In this document: piece by piece, positions 28,001-37,840 of the stretch
Layout of the letters: every line of letters starts with the position of its first letter
How positions within the stretch are numbered: the stretch's first letter is position 1
DNA from: Mesorhabditis belari
Taxonomy: Eukaryota; Nematoda; Chromadorea; Rhabditida; Rhabditidae
Length of the DNA stretch: 64,000 nucleotides
Assembly (NCBI GenBank): GCA_958450365.1
Contig: CAUEEP010000936.1
Location: 1,115,001 to 1,179,000, forward strand
Reading direction: 5' to 3'
The notes under the pieces: generated by a model
Database searches by the model: none
What the model was told of the DNA's origin: nothing
The model's input: the letters and a program-made list of their open reading frames with translations, nothing else
Position numbers and translations under genes: made by a program

Positions 28001-30250
28001 GCTAGACTCTATAGTTCTGTAGCTACAGTCCTGGGCAATGAAATATGATATTTGAAAAACGATCGTCACTTTCGCGCGACTGTAACTCTATTGTCTTTAC
28101 CGTATTTCTAAATATTAATATTACCATTGTGTAGCCCTTGAAAAGAGCTTTCAGAAAATGTATAACACTAATAGTTTAAACTCAAAGACAAGGGAGTTAC
28201 AGACGCGCGAAAGTGACGATCTTTTTTCAAATCTGATATTTCATTGTCCAGTAGTGCAGATTCCTCCAAGTTCCCCATTTGTCATGTAGGTATTTGATAG
28301 TTTCCAACGTTAAATCAGCTCTTAACCCTCCGATACAATTTTGTAGCGCTAAAGTTCTGTAGCTAGACTCTATAGTTCTGTAGCTACAGTCCTGGGCAAT
28401 GAAATATGATATTTGAAAAACGATCGTCACTTTCGCGCCTCTATAACTCCCTTGTCTTTGAGTTTAAACTATTAGTGTTATACATTTTCTGAAAGCTCTT
28501 TTCAAGGGCTACACAATGGTAATATTAATATCTAGAAATACGGTAAAGACAAGAGAGTTACAGACGAAAGTGACGATCTTTTTTCAAATATCATATTTCG
28601 TTGTCCAGTACTGTAGATTAAAGCACGAACTTTTAAAGTTACGACTATGATAACTGAGTATTATATTACGATATTATAACAAGTAACATAAGCTTTTATT
28701 AGTTAACTGAATATTTTAAAGGTCTTGTAATAAGAAACAGATTTCATTAATGCTTTTATAATATCCAAAATTTAGGGAACTTTTCTATCATCCCCAGTGC
28801 GTTGCCTGCCCGAGTCTGTTTCTTTCACTGAACAACAGATTCAAATGTGTAAGTGTTTATCGAAATTTTAACTTAAAACTGATCTTAAAAATCCATTTCT
28901 AAAATAAAATTTCAGCCGCCGAGTCTCCGATTTCAATAATGGAGCGTAAAAACATCAAGATCATCCTTCACTACAGTCAGAATTCACCACCAGGGACAAC
29001 AGGTTAAACTTCGACGTTTGGACTATGAAATTACGATTACTTTTTTAAATTAGGAGCTGGGACATTATTCTCTTTCAGGAGTGAAAACAGCGTTGATCTC
29101 GTTGTTGAACTTCAACACGCATCCTCTTCAAAATGTGGCCCTTCAAGTCTACACGAACAATTTAGTGGGTGATTGGGTTATGCTTTACTTATAGTGCTTG
29201 TGACGAAAGCAGTATGAGAAGTGACATCACTCTTTAAGCAGGAAGTGCTTAAAGACTTTAAGCACATGACCCTCTGAGCTTTGCATGTTAACTTTTTTAT
29301 TCCAAGAAAAGCCACGCTTAGCCTGAATTCATACGAGGGTTGTGCTCAGGAATGTTCCAAACTCATACGAGGATTGTGTCCAATGTTCCAAACTCATACG
29401 AGGGTTGTGTCCAATGTTCCAAACTCATACGAGGGTTGTGTCCAATGTTCCAAAAGCCCAATGTTCCCAATGTTCCCAATGTTCCCAATGTTCCAAACCA
29501 GGAATGTTCCAAACTCAAATTTTCCAGGCAAGGCAAGAAAAGTTGCTCATTTTTAAGTCTTTTTAAGGATCCCTATATGAATTTTTGAAAATCTAGAAAA
29601 ATCGAGGCAAGGGAAGTCAAAAGCGGGACCTTGCTTTTCTTTTGGAACCCTGGTTGTGCTTTGATCCAAGCTACAATCAAATCAAAGTTTTCAAGCTTTC
29701 CCCTGGTTTCTAAATGAAACCTGAGTCTGGTTGGCTGACCTTGACTTGCTCTGTCTTTCACATATTGATTTGAAATCCCTTTACTTATCATTTTTCAGAG
29801 AATAAGCAGCCGTTTGCTGTGGTCTGATGGGCGACGAGTGGAGGGTTTCTCCTCAAATCATCCCACTCCTCATTCCCGTGCAATTCTTCTCGTCCTTCCA
29901 TTAGATCACGAGATACAAGAGGTTGATCTTTAAAAGTATAAAATTCAATAGCTACAGTATTTTTCAATAGCTTTTTGGTATCTATTAGTTTACTATGATG
30001 CTTACAAAACTTTCAGCCGAATTCTGCATTTTTCAACTCAATTTAATCACTAAAGAAGTTAAATCGGAATATTTTTCGATTCTAAACGGTTCTGCGAATC
30101 GATTTACAATAAAATTTGATTCAAAATTTGATTAACAATTGTATTTTCTTTAAAATCTTCTTTCTTTAGTGTGAATTCATCTACTCGATCAGTTTCACCG
30201 ATGTTTTTGAGGAAACAATCACCGGCACTTTCTCAATGAAAGTTCAATGA
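19076..30250 (+). CDS. GGA-family clathrin adaptor (VHS-GAT-GAE)
   Basis: Monomeric adaptor that sorts cargo at the trans-Golgi network, binding ARF-GTP, ubiquitin, clathrin and acidic-dileucine receptors. Exons: 19076-19124, 19163-19242, 19339-19422, 20341-20466, 20507-20578, 21048-21194, 21456-21515, 21893-22009, 22281-22391, 22571-22613 (tentative), 24300-24529, 25106-25230, 26426-26537, 28776-28848, 28916-29002, 29079-29164, 29799-29921, 30170-30250. Total 601 aa against 610-720 for animal GGAs. VHS is residues ~15-150 (TDPYVNDGERRKFAE, VGKFRFLNQLVRLLTPKYLG). GAT is ~175-290 (FEDEEKSRLLKELLQ, EILAEILQIND). The hinge (~296-450) is Ser/Pro-rich with a clathrin-box-like LLSDE. The gamma-ear covers ~476-601 (ALISLLNFNTHPLQNVALQV). 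TOM1 is excluded by the DEEKSRLL segment and the ear domain. Exon 10 rests only on phase and splice signals. Introns 3, 6, 8, 10, 11, 12, 13 and 16 carry repeats. Confidence 0.93.
19483..19936. repeat. ~21-bp minisatellite in GGA intron 3
   Basis: About twenty diverged units of the type GGAACCAAATCTGTACCGAA, alternating with GTAGAAAAA and CTGTTCCGTAAATGA variants. The length is near a multiple of three, which explains the long spurious frames on the minus strand. Confidence 0.85.
20735..20935. repeat. Inverted repeat in GGA intron 5
   Basis: GTAATCTTGGCTATC with AATCTATCTATTCTGATT units faces AATCAGAATAGATAGATTG and GCTAAGATTACG. A second sequence at 20822-20887 (AGTTAAGAATAACTT, TAATAATTGGTATTTTAG) is repeated inverted at 21326-21393, on the other side of exon 6. 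Confidence 0.6.
22068..22206. mobile_element. Small MITE with TAGGTGTAC ends
   Basis: TAGGTGTACGATGAAAAAA and its inverted partner TTTTTTCCGTTGTACACCTA bound 139 bp in GGA intron 8. Confidence 0.55.
22965..23290. repeat. ~35-bp tandem repeat in GGA intron 10
   Basis: Units of GACCAAAATCCAATACGGTT and CCTATCCCAAGGT, with shorter AATACGGTTC variants at both ends. Confidence 0.85.
24545..24918. mobile_element. Foldback element in GGA intron 11
   Basis: The left arm (ATGAGCACTACAAACTAC, AACTTGTTTCAAATCTGTCG, CATGATCTATAGCTCAAAAA) is mirrored by the right arm, ending in TAGTGCTCATG. It is nearly palindromic over 370 bp. Confidence 0.75.
25690..25949 (-). mobile_element. Mariner end fragment
   Basis: On the minus strand it starts TTGGGTTGTCCAGTTATGAG after a TA. 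The next 50 bp are repeated in the same orientation at 26163-26212. The remainder reads as broken coding sequence (EEEVAKKMEGCLWIKFW). It lies in GGA intron 12. Confidence 0.5.
26688..26788. repeat. TGTACTTTGTGCT inverted pair in GGA intron 13
   Basis: TGTACTTTGTGCT and AGCACAAAGTACA bound about 95 bp that also contain GAAATTGAGTGCGTCAAAAA. The same motifs occur near 9269, 16874 and 17852. Confidence 0.5.
26940..27305. mobile_element. GGTGTTGGGCT foldback family, copy 1
   Basis: Nested palindrome: outer arms carry TTTGAACTCAAATATCTTGG and CGCCAAGT...TCTCTGTC, and the centre is ATTGCCAATGGCAAAGGGGG facing its inverse. The same element occurs at 31826-32245 and, shorter, at 58322-58485. Confidence 0.8.
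27486..28620. repeat. Tandem cluster of three foldback hairpins
   Basis: Three ~225-bp hairpins (about 27670-27893, 28031-28253, 28390-28610) have arms TGGACAATGAAATATGATAT, ACGATCGTCACTTTCGCGC and their inverses. The first two are followed by the same ~135-bp spacer, giving a 361-bp period. The loop of the middle hairpin is in the opposite orientation to the other two. Confidence 0.85.
27590..27662 (-). pseudogene. Degenerate tRNA-like sequence
   Basis: A-box-like TAGCCGAATGG and B-box GGTTCGATTCC at tRNA spacing, but the T and acceptor stems do not pair. It is probably a decayed tRNA or SINE head. Confidence 0.45.
29330..29510. repeat. Minisatellites in GGA intron 16
   Basis: Four ~31-bp units (AACTCATACGAGGGTTGTGT, CCAATGTTCC) are followed by 9-bp CCCAATGTT units. 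Confidence 0.85.
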
Positions 30251-30286
30251 AAGTTCAATGAAGTTCAATGAAAGTTCAATGAAAAA
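30232..30286. repeat. 12-bp repeat over the GGA stop codon
   Basis: Units of AAAGTTCAATGA begin in the last GGA codons; the stop TGA at 30248-30250 belongs to the first full unit. Confidence 0.75.
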
Positions 30287-30383
30287 GCCAAAGAAATCTT
30301 TCCATTACATATCCAATGTTTTCACTTATGATCTCATTACAATTTTTGATGAAAATTTGCCAAATTTCTTGATTTAGTGAAAT

Positions 30384-30389
30384 AATAAA
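30384..30389 (+). promoter_or_regulatory. Poly(A) signal of GGA
   Basis: AATAAA 134 bases after the GGA stop codon on the same strand. Confidence 0.55.
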
Positions 30390-30814
30390 GACTTTAGCGG
30401 ACTGTTTAACTGTTTAAAGTTTAAAGTTTAAAGTAAGCAAACTGTTTAAAGTTACTGTAAAGAGAGAATAGACAAATTCTTTTCCTACAGCTTTAACAGT
30501 TTTTATATAGACACAAATTATAAATTGATTAGCATATTTCGATTAGTTTTCTATTAGGTTTCGATTTAATTAGATCGATTAGCACATCTAATTTAGATAT
30601 CTTTCGTTTTCTATACAATTTCCAGATATCTGAAACTCTGGAATCTAGATAGTACTGTAATAGATATTTCTGTTAAGTAAAGTTCTATGATTAGCTGAAG
30701 AATTCGATCAAAAATTGTATTTGCTTATTGTCAGAGTAATTATGAAGTCAGCTATGCCAAGTGCGACTTGGGAAATGAACAGTTTAACACAAAGGAACTT
30801 CTCCAAAGTTAACG

Positions 30815-31098
30815 GAGTTAACCAATCCATTAACCAATCCATTAACCGATCAATTAACCGATCAATTAACCGATCCATTAACCGATCCATTAACCGATTC
30901 ATTAACCAGTCCATTAACCGATCAATTAACCAATCAATTAACCGATCCATTAACCAGTCCATTAACCGATCAATTAACCAATCCATTAACCAATCCATTA
31001 ACCGATCCATAATCGATCCATTCTCGATCCATTCTCAGGTCCATTCTCAGGTTCATTCTCAGGTTCATTCTCAGGTTCATTCTCAGGTTCATTCACAT
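30815..31098. repeat. 12-bp minisatellites between GGA and copy A
   Basis: ATTAACCGATCC/ATTAACCAATCC units are followed from about 31025 by TCAGGTTCATTC units. The 255-codon open frame across it (Ile-Asn-Arg-Ser repeats) is a by-product of the unit length. Confidence 0.9.
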
Positions 31099-31426
31099 CT
31101 AGACGCTTTTTTTGTGCAATGCAGCAAGGTCAACAAGTTTCTACACTGCAAAGTCTTTTATAACTTTTATAACTTCTTCGAGAATGAAGCAAATTCATGT
31201 TCATTCATTTTTAAAACCTGTCTGTTTAGCCAACAATCATCAAAGCGGATCATTTTTGCTTTTATTTTGCACGATTTTTTTTGCTGTACCTGGTCCGGAC
31301 TACCCGTAAAATCTCGTTGTTACCACTTCTCCAATCAACAGCTGTACACATTTTATTGCCAAACTGTTTCAAAAGGTTTGACGAAATTTTGCAAAACCAC
31401 AATAAAGGCAGTAAAAAATATAAATT

Positions 31427-34400
31427 CTAACAGTAATCGGGATAACTCTCACAGCTTACTGCAAGACAACCGAGTCTTGTGATATCATTCGTGACGGAGT
31501 TTTGAGTAAACGTCCACGCAGTTCCGTCCGTATTGCAATTTATCGCCGCACTGCATGAATCATCTCCATCAGCGCTCTGGCATAAAGTCGCATCGGTGTT
31601 CGCCTGTAATTTGAGTCCTTTACTAGTCATTTTGCATTTAAAAGTTTAAAAGCTAATTCAGCAGAACTCTCTATTTAAAATTAAACGATACGCATCGATC
31701 GTAAATCCTAATAACGCTATAGGAACGTCGCGTAGTCTAATAGTAAGTTTACTATCAAACAAATGCAGCAAAAAGCAAAAGAATTGGCAACGAGAGGAGT
31801 CGAACCCGGGACCACTAGTAATCTAGCTTTGAGCTCAAATTTCTTGGTGTTGGGCTATTCGATTTAAATAGTTTTGATACCATTCGACAGAGAAAGACTT
31901 GGCGCATCCAATTTAAACACTCTTGGTATCATTAGATGCGCCGAGTCTTTCTCTGTCAATTGGTACAGAAACTATTTAAATTGGACAGCCCAACACCAAG
32001 AAATTTGAGTTCAAAGTCCGATTGCCAATGGCAAAGGGGCGGGGCGCGTATAAAAGGTCTCCGCCCCCTTTGCCATTGGCAATCGAACTTTGAGCTCAAA
32101 TTTCTTGGTGTTGGGCTATTCGATTTAAATTGTTTTGATACCATTCGACAGAGAAAGACTTGGCGCATCTAATGATACTAAGAATATTTAAATTAAACAG
32201 CCCAACACCAAGATATTTGAGTTCAAAGTTCGATTTTCAGTAGGAAATGGGTGGATTGATGATTGATGATTAGATTGATGTAAACTCACACTAATGCTGG
32301 CAGGCCATGGCGCATCGACAGTCGCCGTTGAGGTGCAAGTGAGTGTGCGCACTGAGCAGCCATTAGAATCAGTTGTAACAACATCTGAAAAATATTATCA
32401 ATAAATGACAAACTACCGTAATTTTTTTATGAAATTTCTTTAAAACAACTTTTTCTGGGGTAGTTTTATGCGTAGATTCCAAAAAACACAACGAGAGTTT
32501 AGGAAAAAGCGTTTTAAGTCAAGTTTCGGAGCTCTAAAGTGGTTTTGGAGGAAAAAATTGTTGTGTTTACTAGGCTGGTACTAAAAATTTGTGCGACTAC
32601 GCGATCGTACGAGGGAAATGGGGTACTATTCCAGTGTCTACAGTAGTTTCAACACCTGAATCAAATGGAGTATTCCCGAAGGAATCATCATTTGTGACGA
32701 TTGGAGGATTTGGTGTTGCTGAGGTGCAGAAGCCACAAGCGGGTCCTAGAGGAAACTGTAATTTATAAACAAATCATAGTACTTTCGAATAAAGTTACAA
32801 TAATCAAAAGTACTGTAATGTACTCAAGGTTTGCATTTCGAGTGTATTTTAAACTCAACCATTCATCACACAAGCCGGTGCCACATAATCTGCTGATGAG
32901 GTCACATTTCCGCACTCGTTTCTTTTCGTCGCTTTGTTCGCCCACTGAATTTTTCAGTTCCGAATTTGATTTTAGAAACTTTTTATACAAAAAATGACAT
33001 AATATCAGCTTATAATTGCTGGAATTTTAGTGGAAAAGTGTGCTATTGGGTTGGTGAATTGAAAACCGCCGACTATTGTCATAAGTGCCAGTTTGAGCAC
33101 TTTCTTCAAAAGAAACCCATTTTGGTGTCAATGGAAAAGTTGTAGAGAATCAAAAATCAAGCTTATATCCAAATTTCCAAAAAGATACACTTGGTAGTTT
33201 CGCTTAAAATTTGTGTGTTCTGTGTGTTCTTTGTGCGGGCGTGTAATCGCTCGTCGTCTGGCGCAGGGCTTTTACATAACCCCCTTCAAATGATCTTCTG
33301 ATTGTTTCCCAATCCTCAAATTGGGCACTGACTTCTCCGCAAATCAAGACTAATCTTAATCTATTGGGTTGGTGAATTGAAAACTGCGGGCTATTGTGAT
33401 ACATGGCAGTTTGAGCACTTTCTTCCAAGAAATCCATTTTGGTGTCAATGGAAAAGTTGTAGAGAATCAAAAATCAAGCTTATATCCAAATTTTCAAAAC
33501 GATCCAAAAAACTGGTTTTCAAGAAATGCCAAATTTAAGAATTTTTACTTGCAACTTGCATTTTAAGCGAAACTACTAAGTGTATCTTTTTTGAAATTTG
33601 GCTATAAGCCTAATTTTTGATTCTCTACAACTTTTCTATTGACACCAAAATGGGTTTCTTTTGAAGAAAGTGCTCAAACTGTGACATCTCCAGATCTCCA
33701 GTCCTCCATCTTTGAGTCCCACACTTGTCTCACACACAAACCAAAATCCTCAAATCCAAAATCACGAAAGAGGAATCCGCAAATTGCCTGTAAAATGGGC
33801 AGAAGACGTCAATAATAATGGAAATTATTTGAAATGAATTCATGGTTTTATGTTGAATAAATTTTAGTTCAAAGTTCGGCAGTTTTCAATTCACCAACCC
33901 AATAAAACCGAGCAAAAAGCCTCTTCTGGTTCTGATTTCTGGTTGATTGATTGATTTCTGTTTTAAAGCATGTTCCAACACTACCGTAACTCGGCTTTAA
34001 TCTCATCCGTGGGTCTTCATAAACCATTATATTTTCTATTTCTAGTTAGTTACAGTAATCCGCTACCTAGGTTACTCTAGAATCTAAACTGCAAATCTAA
34101 ATCCAGTCCTAGACTTGGCCGTGCTTGGTTTAGATGTTCTGGCTCGGTTTAGACTGTACTCTCAAATAGACTTTGTTCCTCTTGAGCAAGTTTACTCGAA
34201 CAGATTTGTGTAAGTAATTTTTATTTCAAGTAAATCTCAAGTAATCGTAGTCTAAAAAGTGCTGTTATTGTTGAAAAAAAGCAGTTTTCTTACTTTTCTA
34301 TGCTTTTGAAAGCTGATAAGTTTAGTAAATCCTAAATAAAACCCTCTAAATCGATCTAGCAAAGAACCAAAAGTTTTTGAAGAAAAAGGGTAAAGAATTG

Positions 34401-35012
34401 GCATCGAGCGGGGGTCGAACTTGCGGTCTAAGCTGTCTCTAGAGCTGTTCGCTCTAGAGACAAGCAGGCAAGCAACTTGACCAGCCGTTACATTGATTGG
34501 AAGGCGTCTTAGAAAGCGATTACTCAAAAGAAACACATATTTAGATGCCTCTTAACACTTTAAAGCCAATAACAGAACATTGTGTTCAAATTTTTATCAT
34601 TTTGATATAGTTTGAACCCCTTTTACCAACCTTTCCATACGGGGCCATACATTGTTGAGCAACTGTGCCCGTGCAAAGTGGAGCCACCGGGCAAGCGATT
34701 GTTCGACTTGTGACCGAACTGGAAACAAGTTTGGCATCAAAAAGAGTCAATGATTTTCATTATTTACCCATCACACGGACATCCCAACGCGGCTGATGTG
34801 CAAGTTCTCGTCTGTGTCATTGTTCCAAATAGGCCACAAGTCGCCGAGCAACTCCCAGACGTCCAATCCGACCAAATGCCTGAATAGGAAAGATAAGCTG
34901 GCATAGGGTGGCTATTGTAGCGATTGTAAATCGAAAAATCTGCTTTCAATCAAAACCTCACCATTTGTTGGGCAGCTTGTGCACGCTGGGGTTTGTGCAT
35001 CGGCAAACATCG
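31427..35012 (-). CDS. Secreted TSP1 / Cys-rich protein, copy A (first exon not found)
   Basis: Extracellular protein with one thrombospondin type 1 repeat and a C-terminal Cys-rich domain resembling nematode DUF281/C6; function unknown. Supported exons: 34962-35012, 34768-34879, 34631-34718, 32860-32944, 32656-32745, 32290-32384, 31427-31603, all in continuous phase (about 232 aa). The TSP1 repeat is encoded at 34768-34879 (GIWSDWTSGSCSATCGLFG, then CTSAALGCPCDG). The Cys-rich part has DSNGCSVRTLTC and CNTDGTAWTF and ends SYPDYC. Exon lengths match copy B at 37841-42245 closely. The first exon should hold a ~12-codon signal peptide, as in B and C, but I see none between 35013 and 37800; either it lies in repeat-rich DNA or it is lost. 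Intron 4 has grown to 1.7 kb with mariner MITEs and a tRNA-like sequence. It is convergent with GGA. Confidence 0.8.
31790..31825 (-). pseudogene. 3' half of a tRNA-like sequence
   Basis: CCCGGGTTCGACTCC (B box) then TCGTTGCCAATTCTTTT on the minus strand. The 5' half is cut off where the foldback element at 31826 begins. The downstream tail resembles that of the sequence at 34390. Confidence 0.45.
31826..32245. mobile_element. GGTGTTGGGCT foldback family, copy 2
   Basis: In intron 7 of copy A. It has the same nested palindrome and central CCAATGGCAAAGGGGC block as copy 1, with few differences, and adjoins the truncated tRNA-like sequence. Confidence 0.8.
33046..33200 (+). mobile_element. Left end of a TTGGGTTGGTGAATTG mariner MITE
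   Basis: TA-preceded left end with CCATTTTGGTGTCAATGG and AAGTTGTAGAGAATC, as at 10874. The sequence leaves the family after about 33200. Confidence 0.7.
33364..33902 (+). mobile_element. Complete TTGGGTTGGTGAATTG mariner MITE
   Basis: TA-flanked, 539 bp. The 3' part corresponds to the transposase tail seen at 11169-11357, but here it is frameshifted and has stops. It lies in intron 4 of copy A. Confidence 0.8.
34388..34505 (-). pseudogene. tRNA-like sequence with internal hairpin
   Basis: On the minus strand an A-box-like GGCTGGTCAAGTTGC is followed by the hairpin GTCTCTAGAGC-GAACA-GCTCTAGAGAC. Then come AAGTTCGACCCCC (B box) and GATGCCAATTCTTT. The tail shared with 31790 suggests a tRNA-derived SINE. 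Confidence 0.45.
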
Positions 35013-35690
35013 CTAGAAGTGACTATTTTCTCAATGAACTTTATAAAGTTATCCATCGGATTTGGCTTATTCAGCACGATAATCACAATGCGACACACAC
35101 AATACTAGAGCCTAGTATTGTGTAGTATTGTATTAAGAAGTTGAGCTAACTTAACAACAAAACACACAACTTAACTTAATCCAAGCCTACATTCTCGGCT
35201 CCCTAATCCCTATTAAACAATCTCCAGCTTGTTCTGGCGATAAAAAGATGGGGAAGGGTTGATAGACTTCTCGCATTAAGAACCTAAGACATGAACTGAT
35301 CCACCGGGGGAGCCCGGGTCCCTAATTCAGCCTCTAATTCCAGAGACAGCCACATTGCTGTTGTACCACACTGGTATTGTGCCACACTGGCGTGTCTTGT
35401 TAATCTTGGAAAATTCGGATTAGGTTCGAATCTTCTGAGATCAAAACAGCCAATTTCTAACTTCTAATAGTGAGGCAGAAGTCCTCTCTTGTCAATCATA
35501 GTCATTCTTGGTTATTTAGTTTATTAAAGTCTTAAAAGTAACTTTGCTTACTTTAGTATATTAAAAGTATATTATTAGATGTATGTTCTTTTCAACGAAA
35601 GCGTTTTTCTAAAGCTACCGTAACCTTGTCTCACTCAATTTTCTATTTCTGATTTCAAAATAGAGTTCAAAAAAGGAAATGAAAAGAGAT
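35013..35690. other. DNA upstream of copy A exon 2
   Basis: The expected signal-peptide exon should be here or further right, but no suitable ATG with a donor was found. No repeat of note. Confidence 0.35.
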
Positions 35691-35694
35691 GAAA

Positions 35695-35965
35695 GTAAAT
35701 CTACTTACGGTAGCTACTTACGGTAGCTACTTACAGCAGCTACTTACGGCAGCTACTTACGGCAGCTACTTACGGTAGCTACTTACCTGCAGCTACTTAC
35801 GGCAGCTACTTACGGTAGCTACTTACGGTAGCTACTTACCTGCAGCTACTTACGGCAGCTACTTACGGCAGCTACTTACGGTAGCTACTTACCTGCAGCT
35901 ACTTACGGCAGCTACTTACGACAGCTACTTACGGCAGCTACCGTAAGTAGCTGTCGTACTTACGG
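35695..35965. repeat. 15-bp minisatellite TACTTACGGCAGC
   Basis: About 17 units of ACTTACGGTAGCT/ACTTACGGCAGCT with CCTGCAGCT variants. The last units invert (GGCAGCTACCGTAAGTAGCT). Confidence 0.9.
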
Positions 35966-36754
35966 CGCCAGGATTTTCAAAAGTTGACAAGTTTTAGAAA
36001 ACGGATACTAGAAGACTTTCAGATTTCCCTAATTCCCTTAAATCTTAAAGAAATTCAACCAAAAACCAACCAATCATCGATAAGAAAAACACTCTTCTCA
36101 AAGCCATTCTCAACACTCAAAAAAAAACGCTTGAGTTCAAGTGAACTGTGCTGGGTGCGAGCACTTATAAACCTTCCACTGCTCAATCAAAAATATCTCT
36201 GATTTTGTGTTTTATTGAGTTGAAATTGAAATAATTCCATTTGATCCGCTCAATCGCCCAATCTCATCGCGGTCATTTCCTCATTTTTCATGATACTCTC
36301 GAAAATTTTACGTCAGATTTAAAACCAAATTGATGAGAATTTTCTGGGCGTTTACGGCTACAGAAATGGCTTCAAATAGCACATTTTTTTTTTGGGCAAT
36401 TTGATGCTGAACTTTACAGGATAGATGATCAAGGGAACGGTGTTGAATTGACGCCGAGAAACTTGAGAAACTTGCTTGCTTGTTCACTTCTAAACTTTGA
36501 ACCTGGTTTCACTTCTAAACCAGAACAGTTTTGTTCTGGGCGTACATCCTAAGAGGCGAGCAGCGTCTTGTCGTGGCATTCCTCCATTTCCCTCGACGAT
36601 CCTTTCTTTATTGACATTTAGAAATTGGCACCGAGAAACTCGCTTGCTTGTTGACTTCTAAACTTTGAATTAAGAATTTCTTTTCTTTAACTGATACTTT
36701 CTTTCTTTAACTCTACAATCATTGTAACAATGATTGTAACAAGGATTGATCTAA

Positions 36755-37030
36755 AATTGGCATCAGATGGCATTAGATGGCATTAGATGGCATCAGATGG
36801 CGTCAGATGGAATCAAATGGCATCAGATGGCATTAGATGGCATCAGATGGCGTCAGATGGAATCAAATGGCATCAGATGGCATTAGATGGCATTAGATGG
36901 CGTCAGATGGCATCAGATGGCGTCAGATGGAATCAAATGGCATCAGATGGCATTAGATGGCATCAGATGGCGTCAGATGGAATCAAATGGCATCAGATGG
37001 CATTAGATGGCATCAGATGGCGTCAGATGA
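36755..37030. repeat. 10-bp minisatellite ATGGCATCAG
   Basis: Units ATGGCATCAG, ATGGCATTAG, ATGGCGTCAG and ATGGAATCAA are arranged in a higher-order pattern of about 60-80 bp. Confidence 0.9.
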
Positions 37031-37484
37031 CTCGTGACTTGATGATTCTAAGAGTTTTCCCCCTTTCTTGATTCTAATTCTACTAGTTTTGGTAAAAGAT
37101 TCATTGGGATTGAATCAAATTTGTATTTTAACTTTTTGATTTGCATTTAAACTAATTTGAAAACATTACAAGTTTACTGTAAAGAACGTTTGACTGCTTT
37201 AAACGTGTTTAAAGCATGCCTAGTTTATCGTAACCCGCAGCCTGTAATCAGCCGCTATATTTTAGCGTAGAGATCATGGATTGGTCTGTTCTTGGTGTCA
37301 TTCAAAAGCCCAAAGTTGGTTCGATCTTTTGGTAAAAGAAGTTTATAAAAATAACCATTCTACGCGTTTCTACAAGCGTTTGTAGTCTGATCTTGTAGTT
37401 TGTGAAAAGCCAATATCTACTTTAGAGTGCCAAATCGGCTTTCCGTTACGTTCGCAAGTGATAAACATTTGAGCACTTTGTTAC

Positions 37485-37650
37485 TTTGTTAACAAAGCTT
37501 TGTTTAGTCAGATACTTTGTTAACAAAGCTTTGTTTAGCCAGATACTTTGTTAACAAAGCTTTGTTTAGCCAGATACTTTGTTCATAAAGCTTTGTTTAG
37601 CCAGATACTTTGTTAACAGTCTTTGTTTAGCCAGCTACTTTGTTTCCAGT
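37485..37650. repeat. 31-bp tandem repeat with palindrome
   Basis: Five units of ACTTTGTTAACAAAGCTTTG plus TTTAGCCAGAT. Each unit contains the palindrome CTTTGTTAACAAAG. Confidence 0.9.
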
Positions 37651-37840
37651 TATTCAAATCGTTACTTTTTAGATTTATCAACACAAAGAAGCTACATGAA
37701 AGTTAATTTTTAACTGCAAATGAAACAAAAATGATATAAGGATTTGCAAAAACTGCAGAAATTGCAGAAAGACAAACTGCAAATTTCTAAAATCGAGCAT
37801 AAATCGTAAGCATTCAGAAATATCAAAATTGAATTGAAAA

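Noticed and set aside
30715..31482. 255-codon frame rich in Ile-Asn-Arg-Ser repeats
   Set aside because: It runs over two 12-bp minisatellites and into antisense of copy A exon 8.
35695..37650. Regular direct repeats that could suggest a CRISPR array
   Set aside because: Units are contiguous with no unique spacers, and the genome is eukaryotic.
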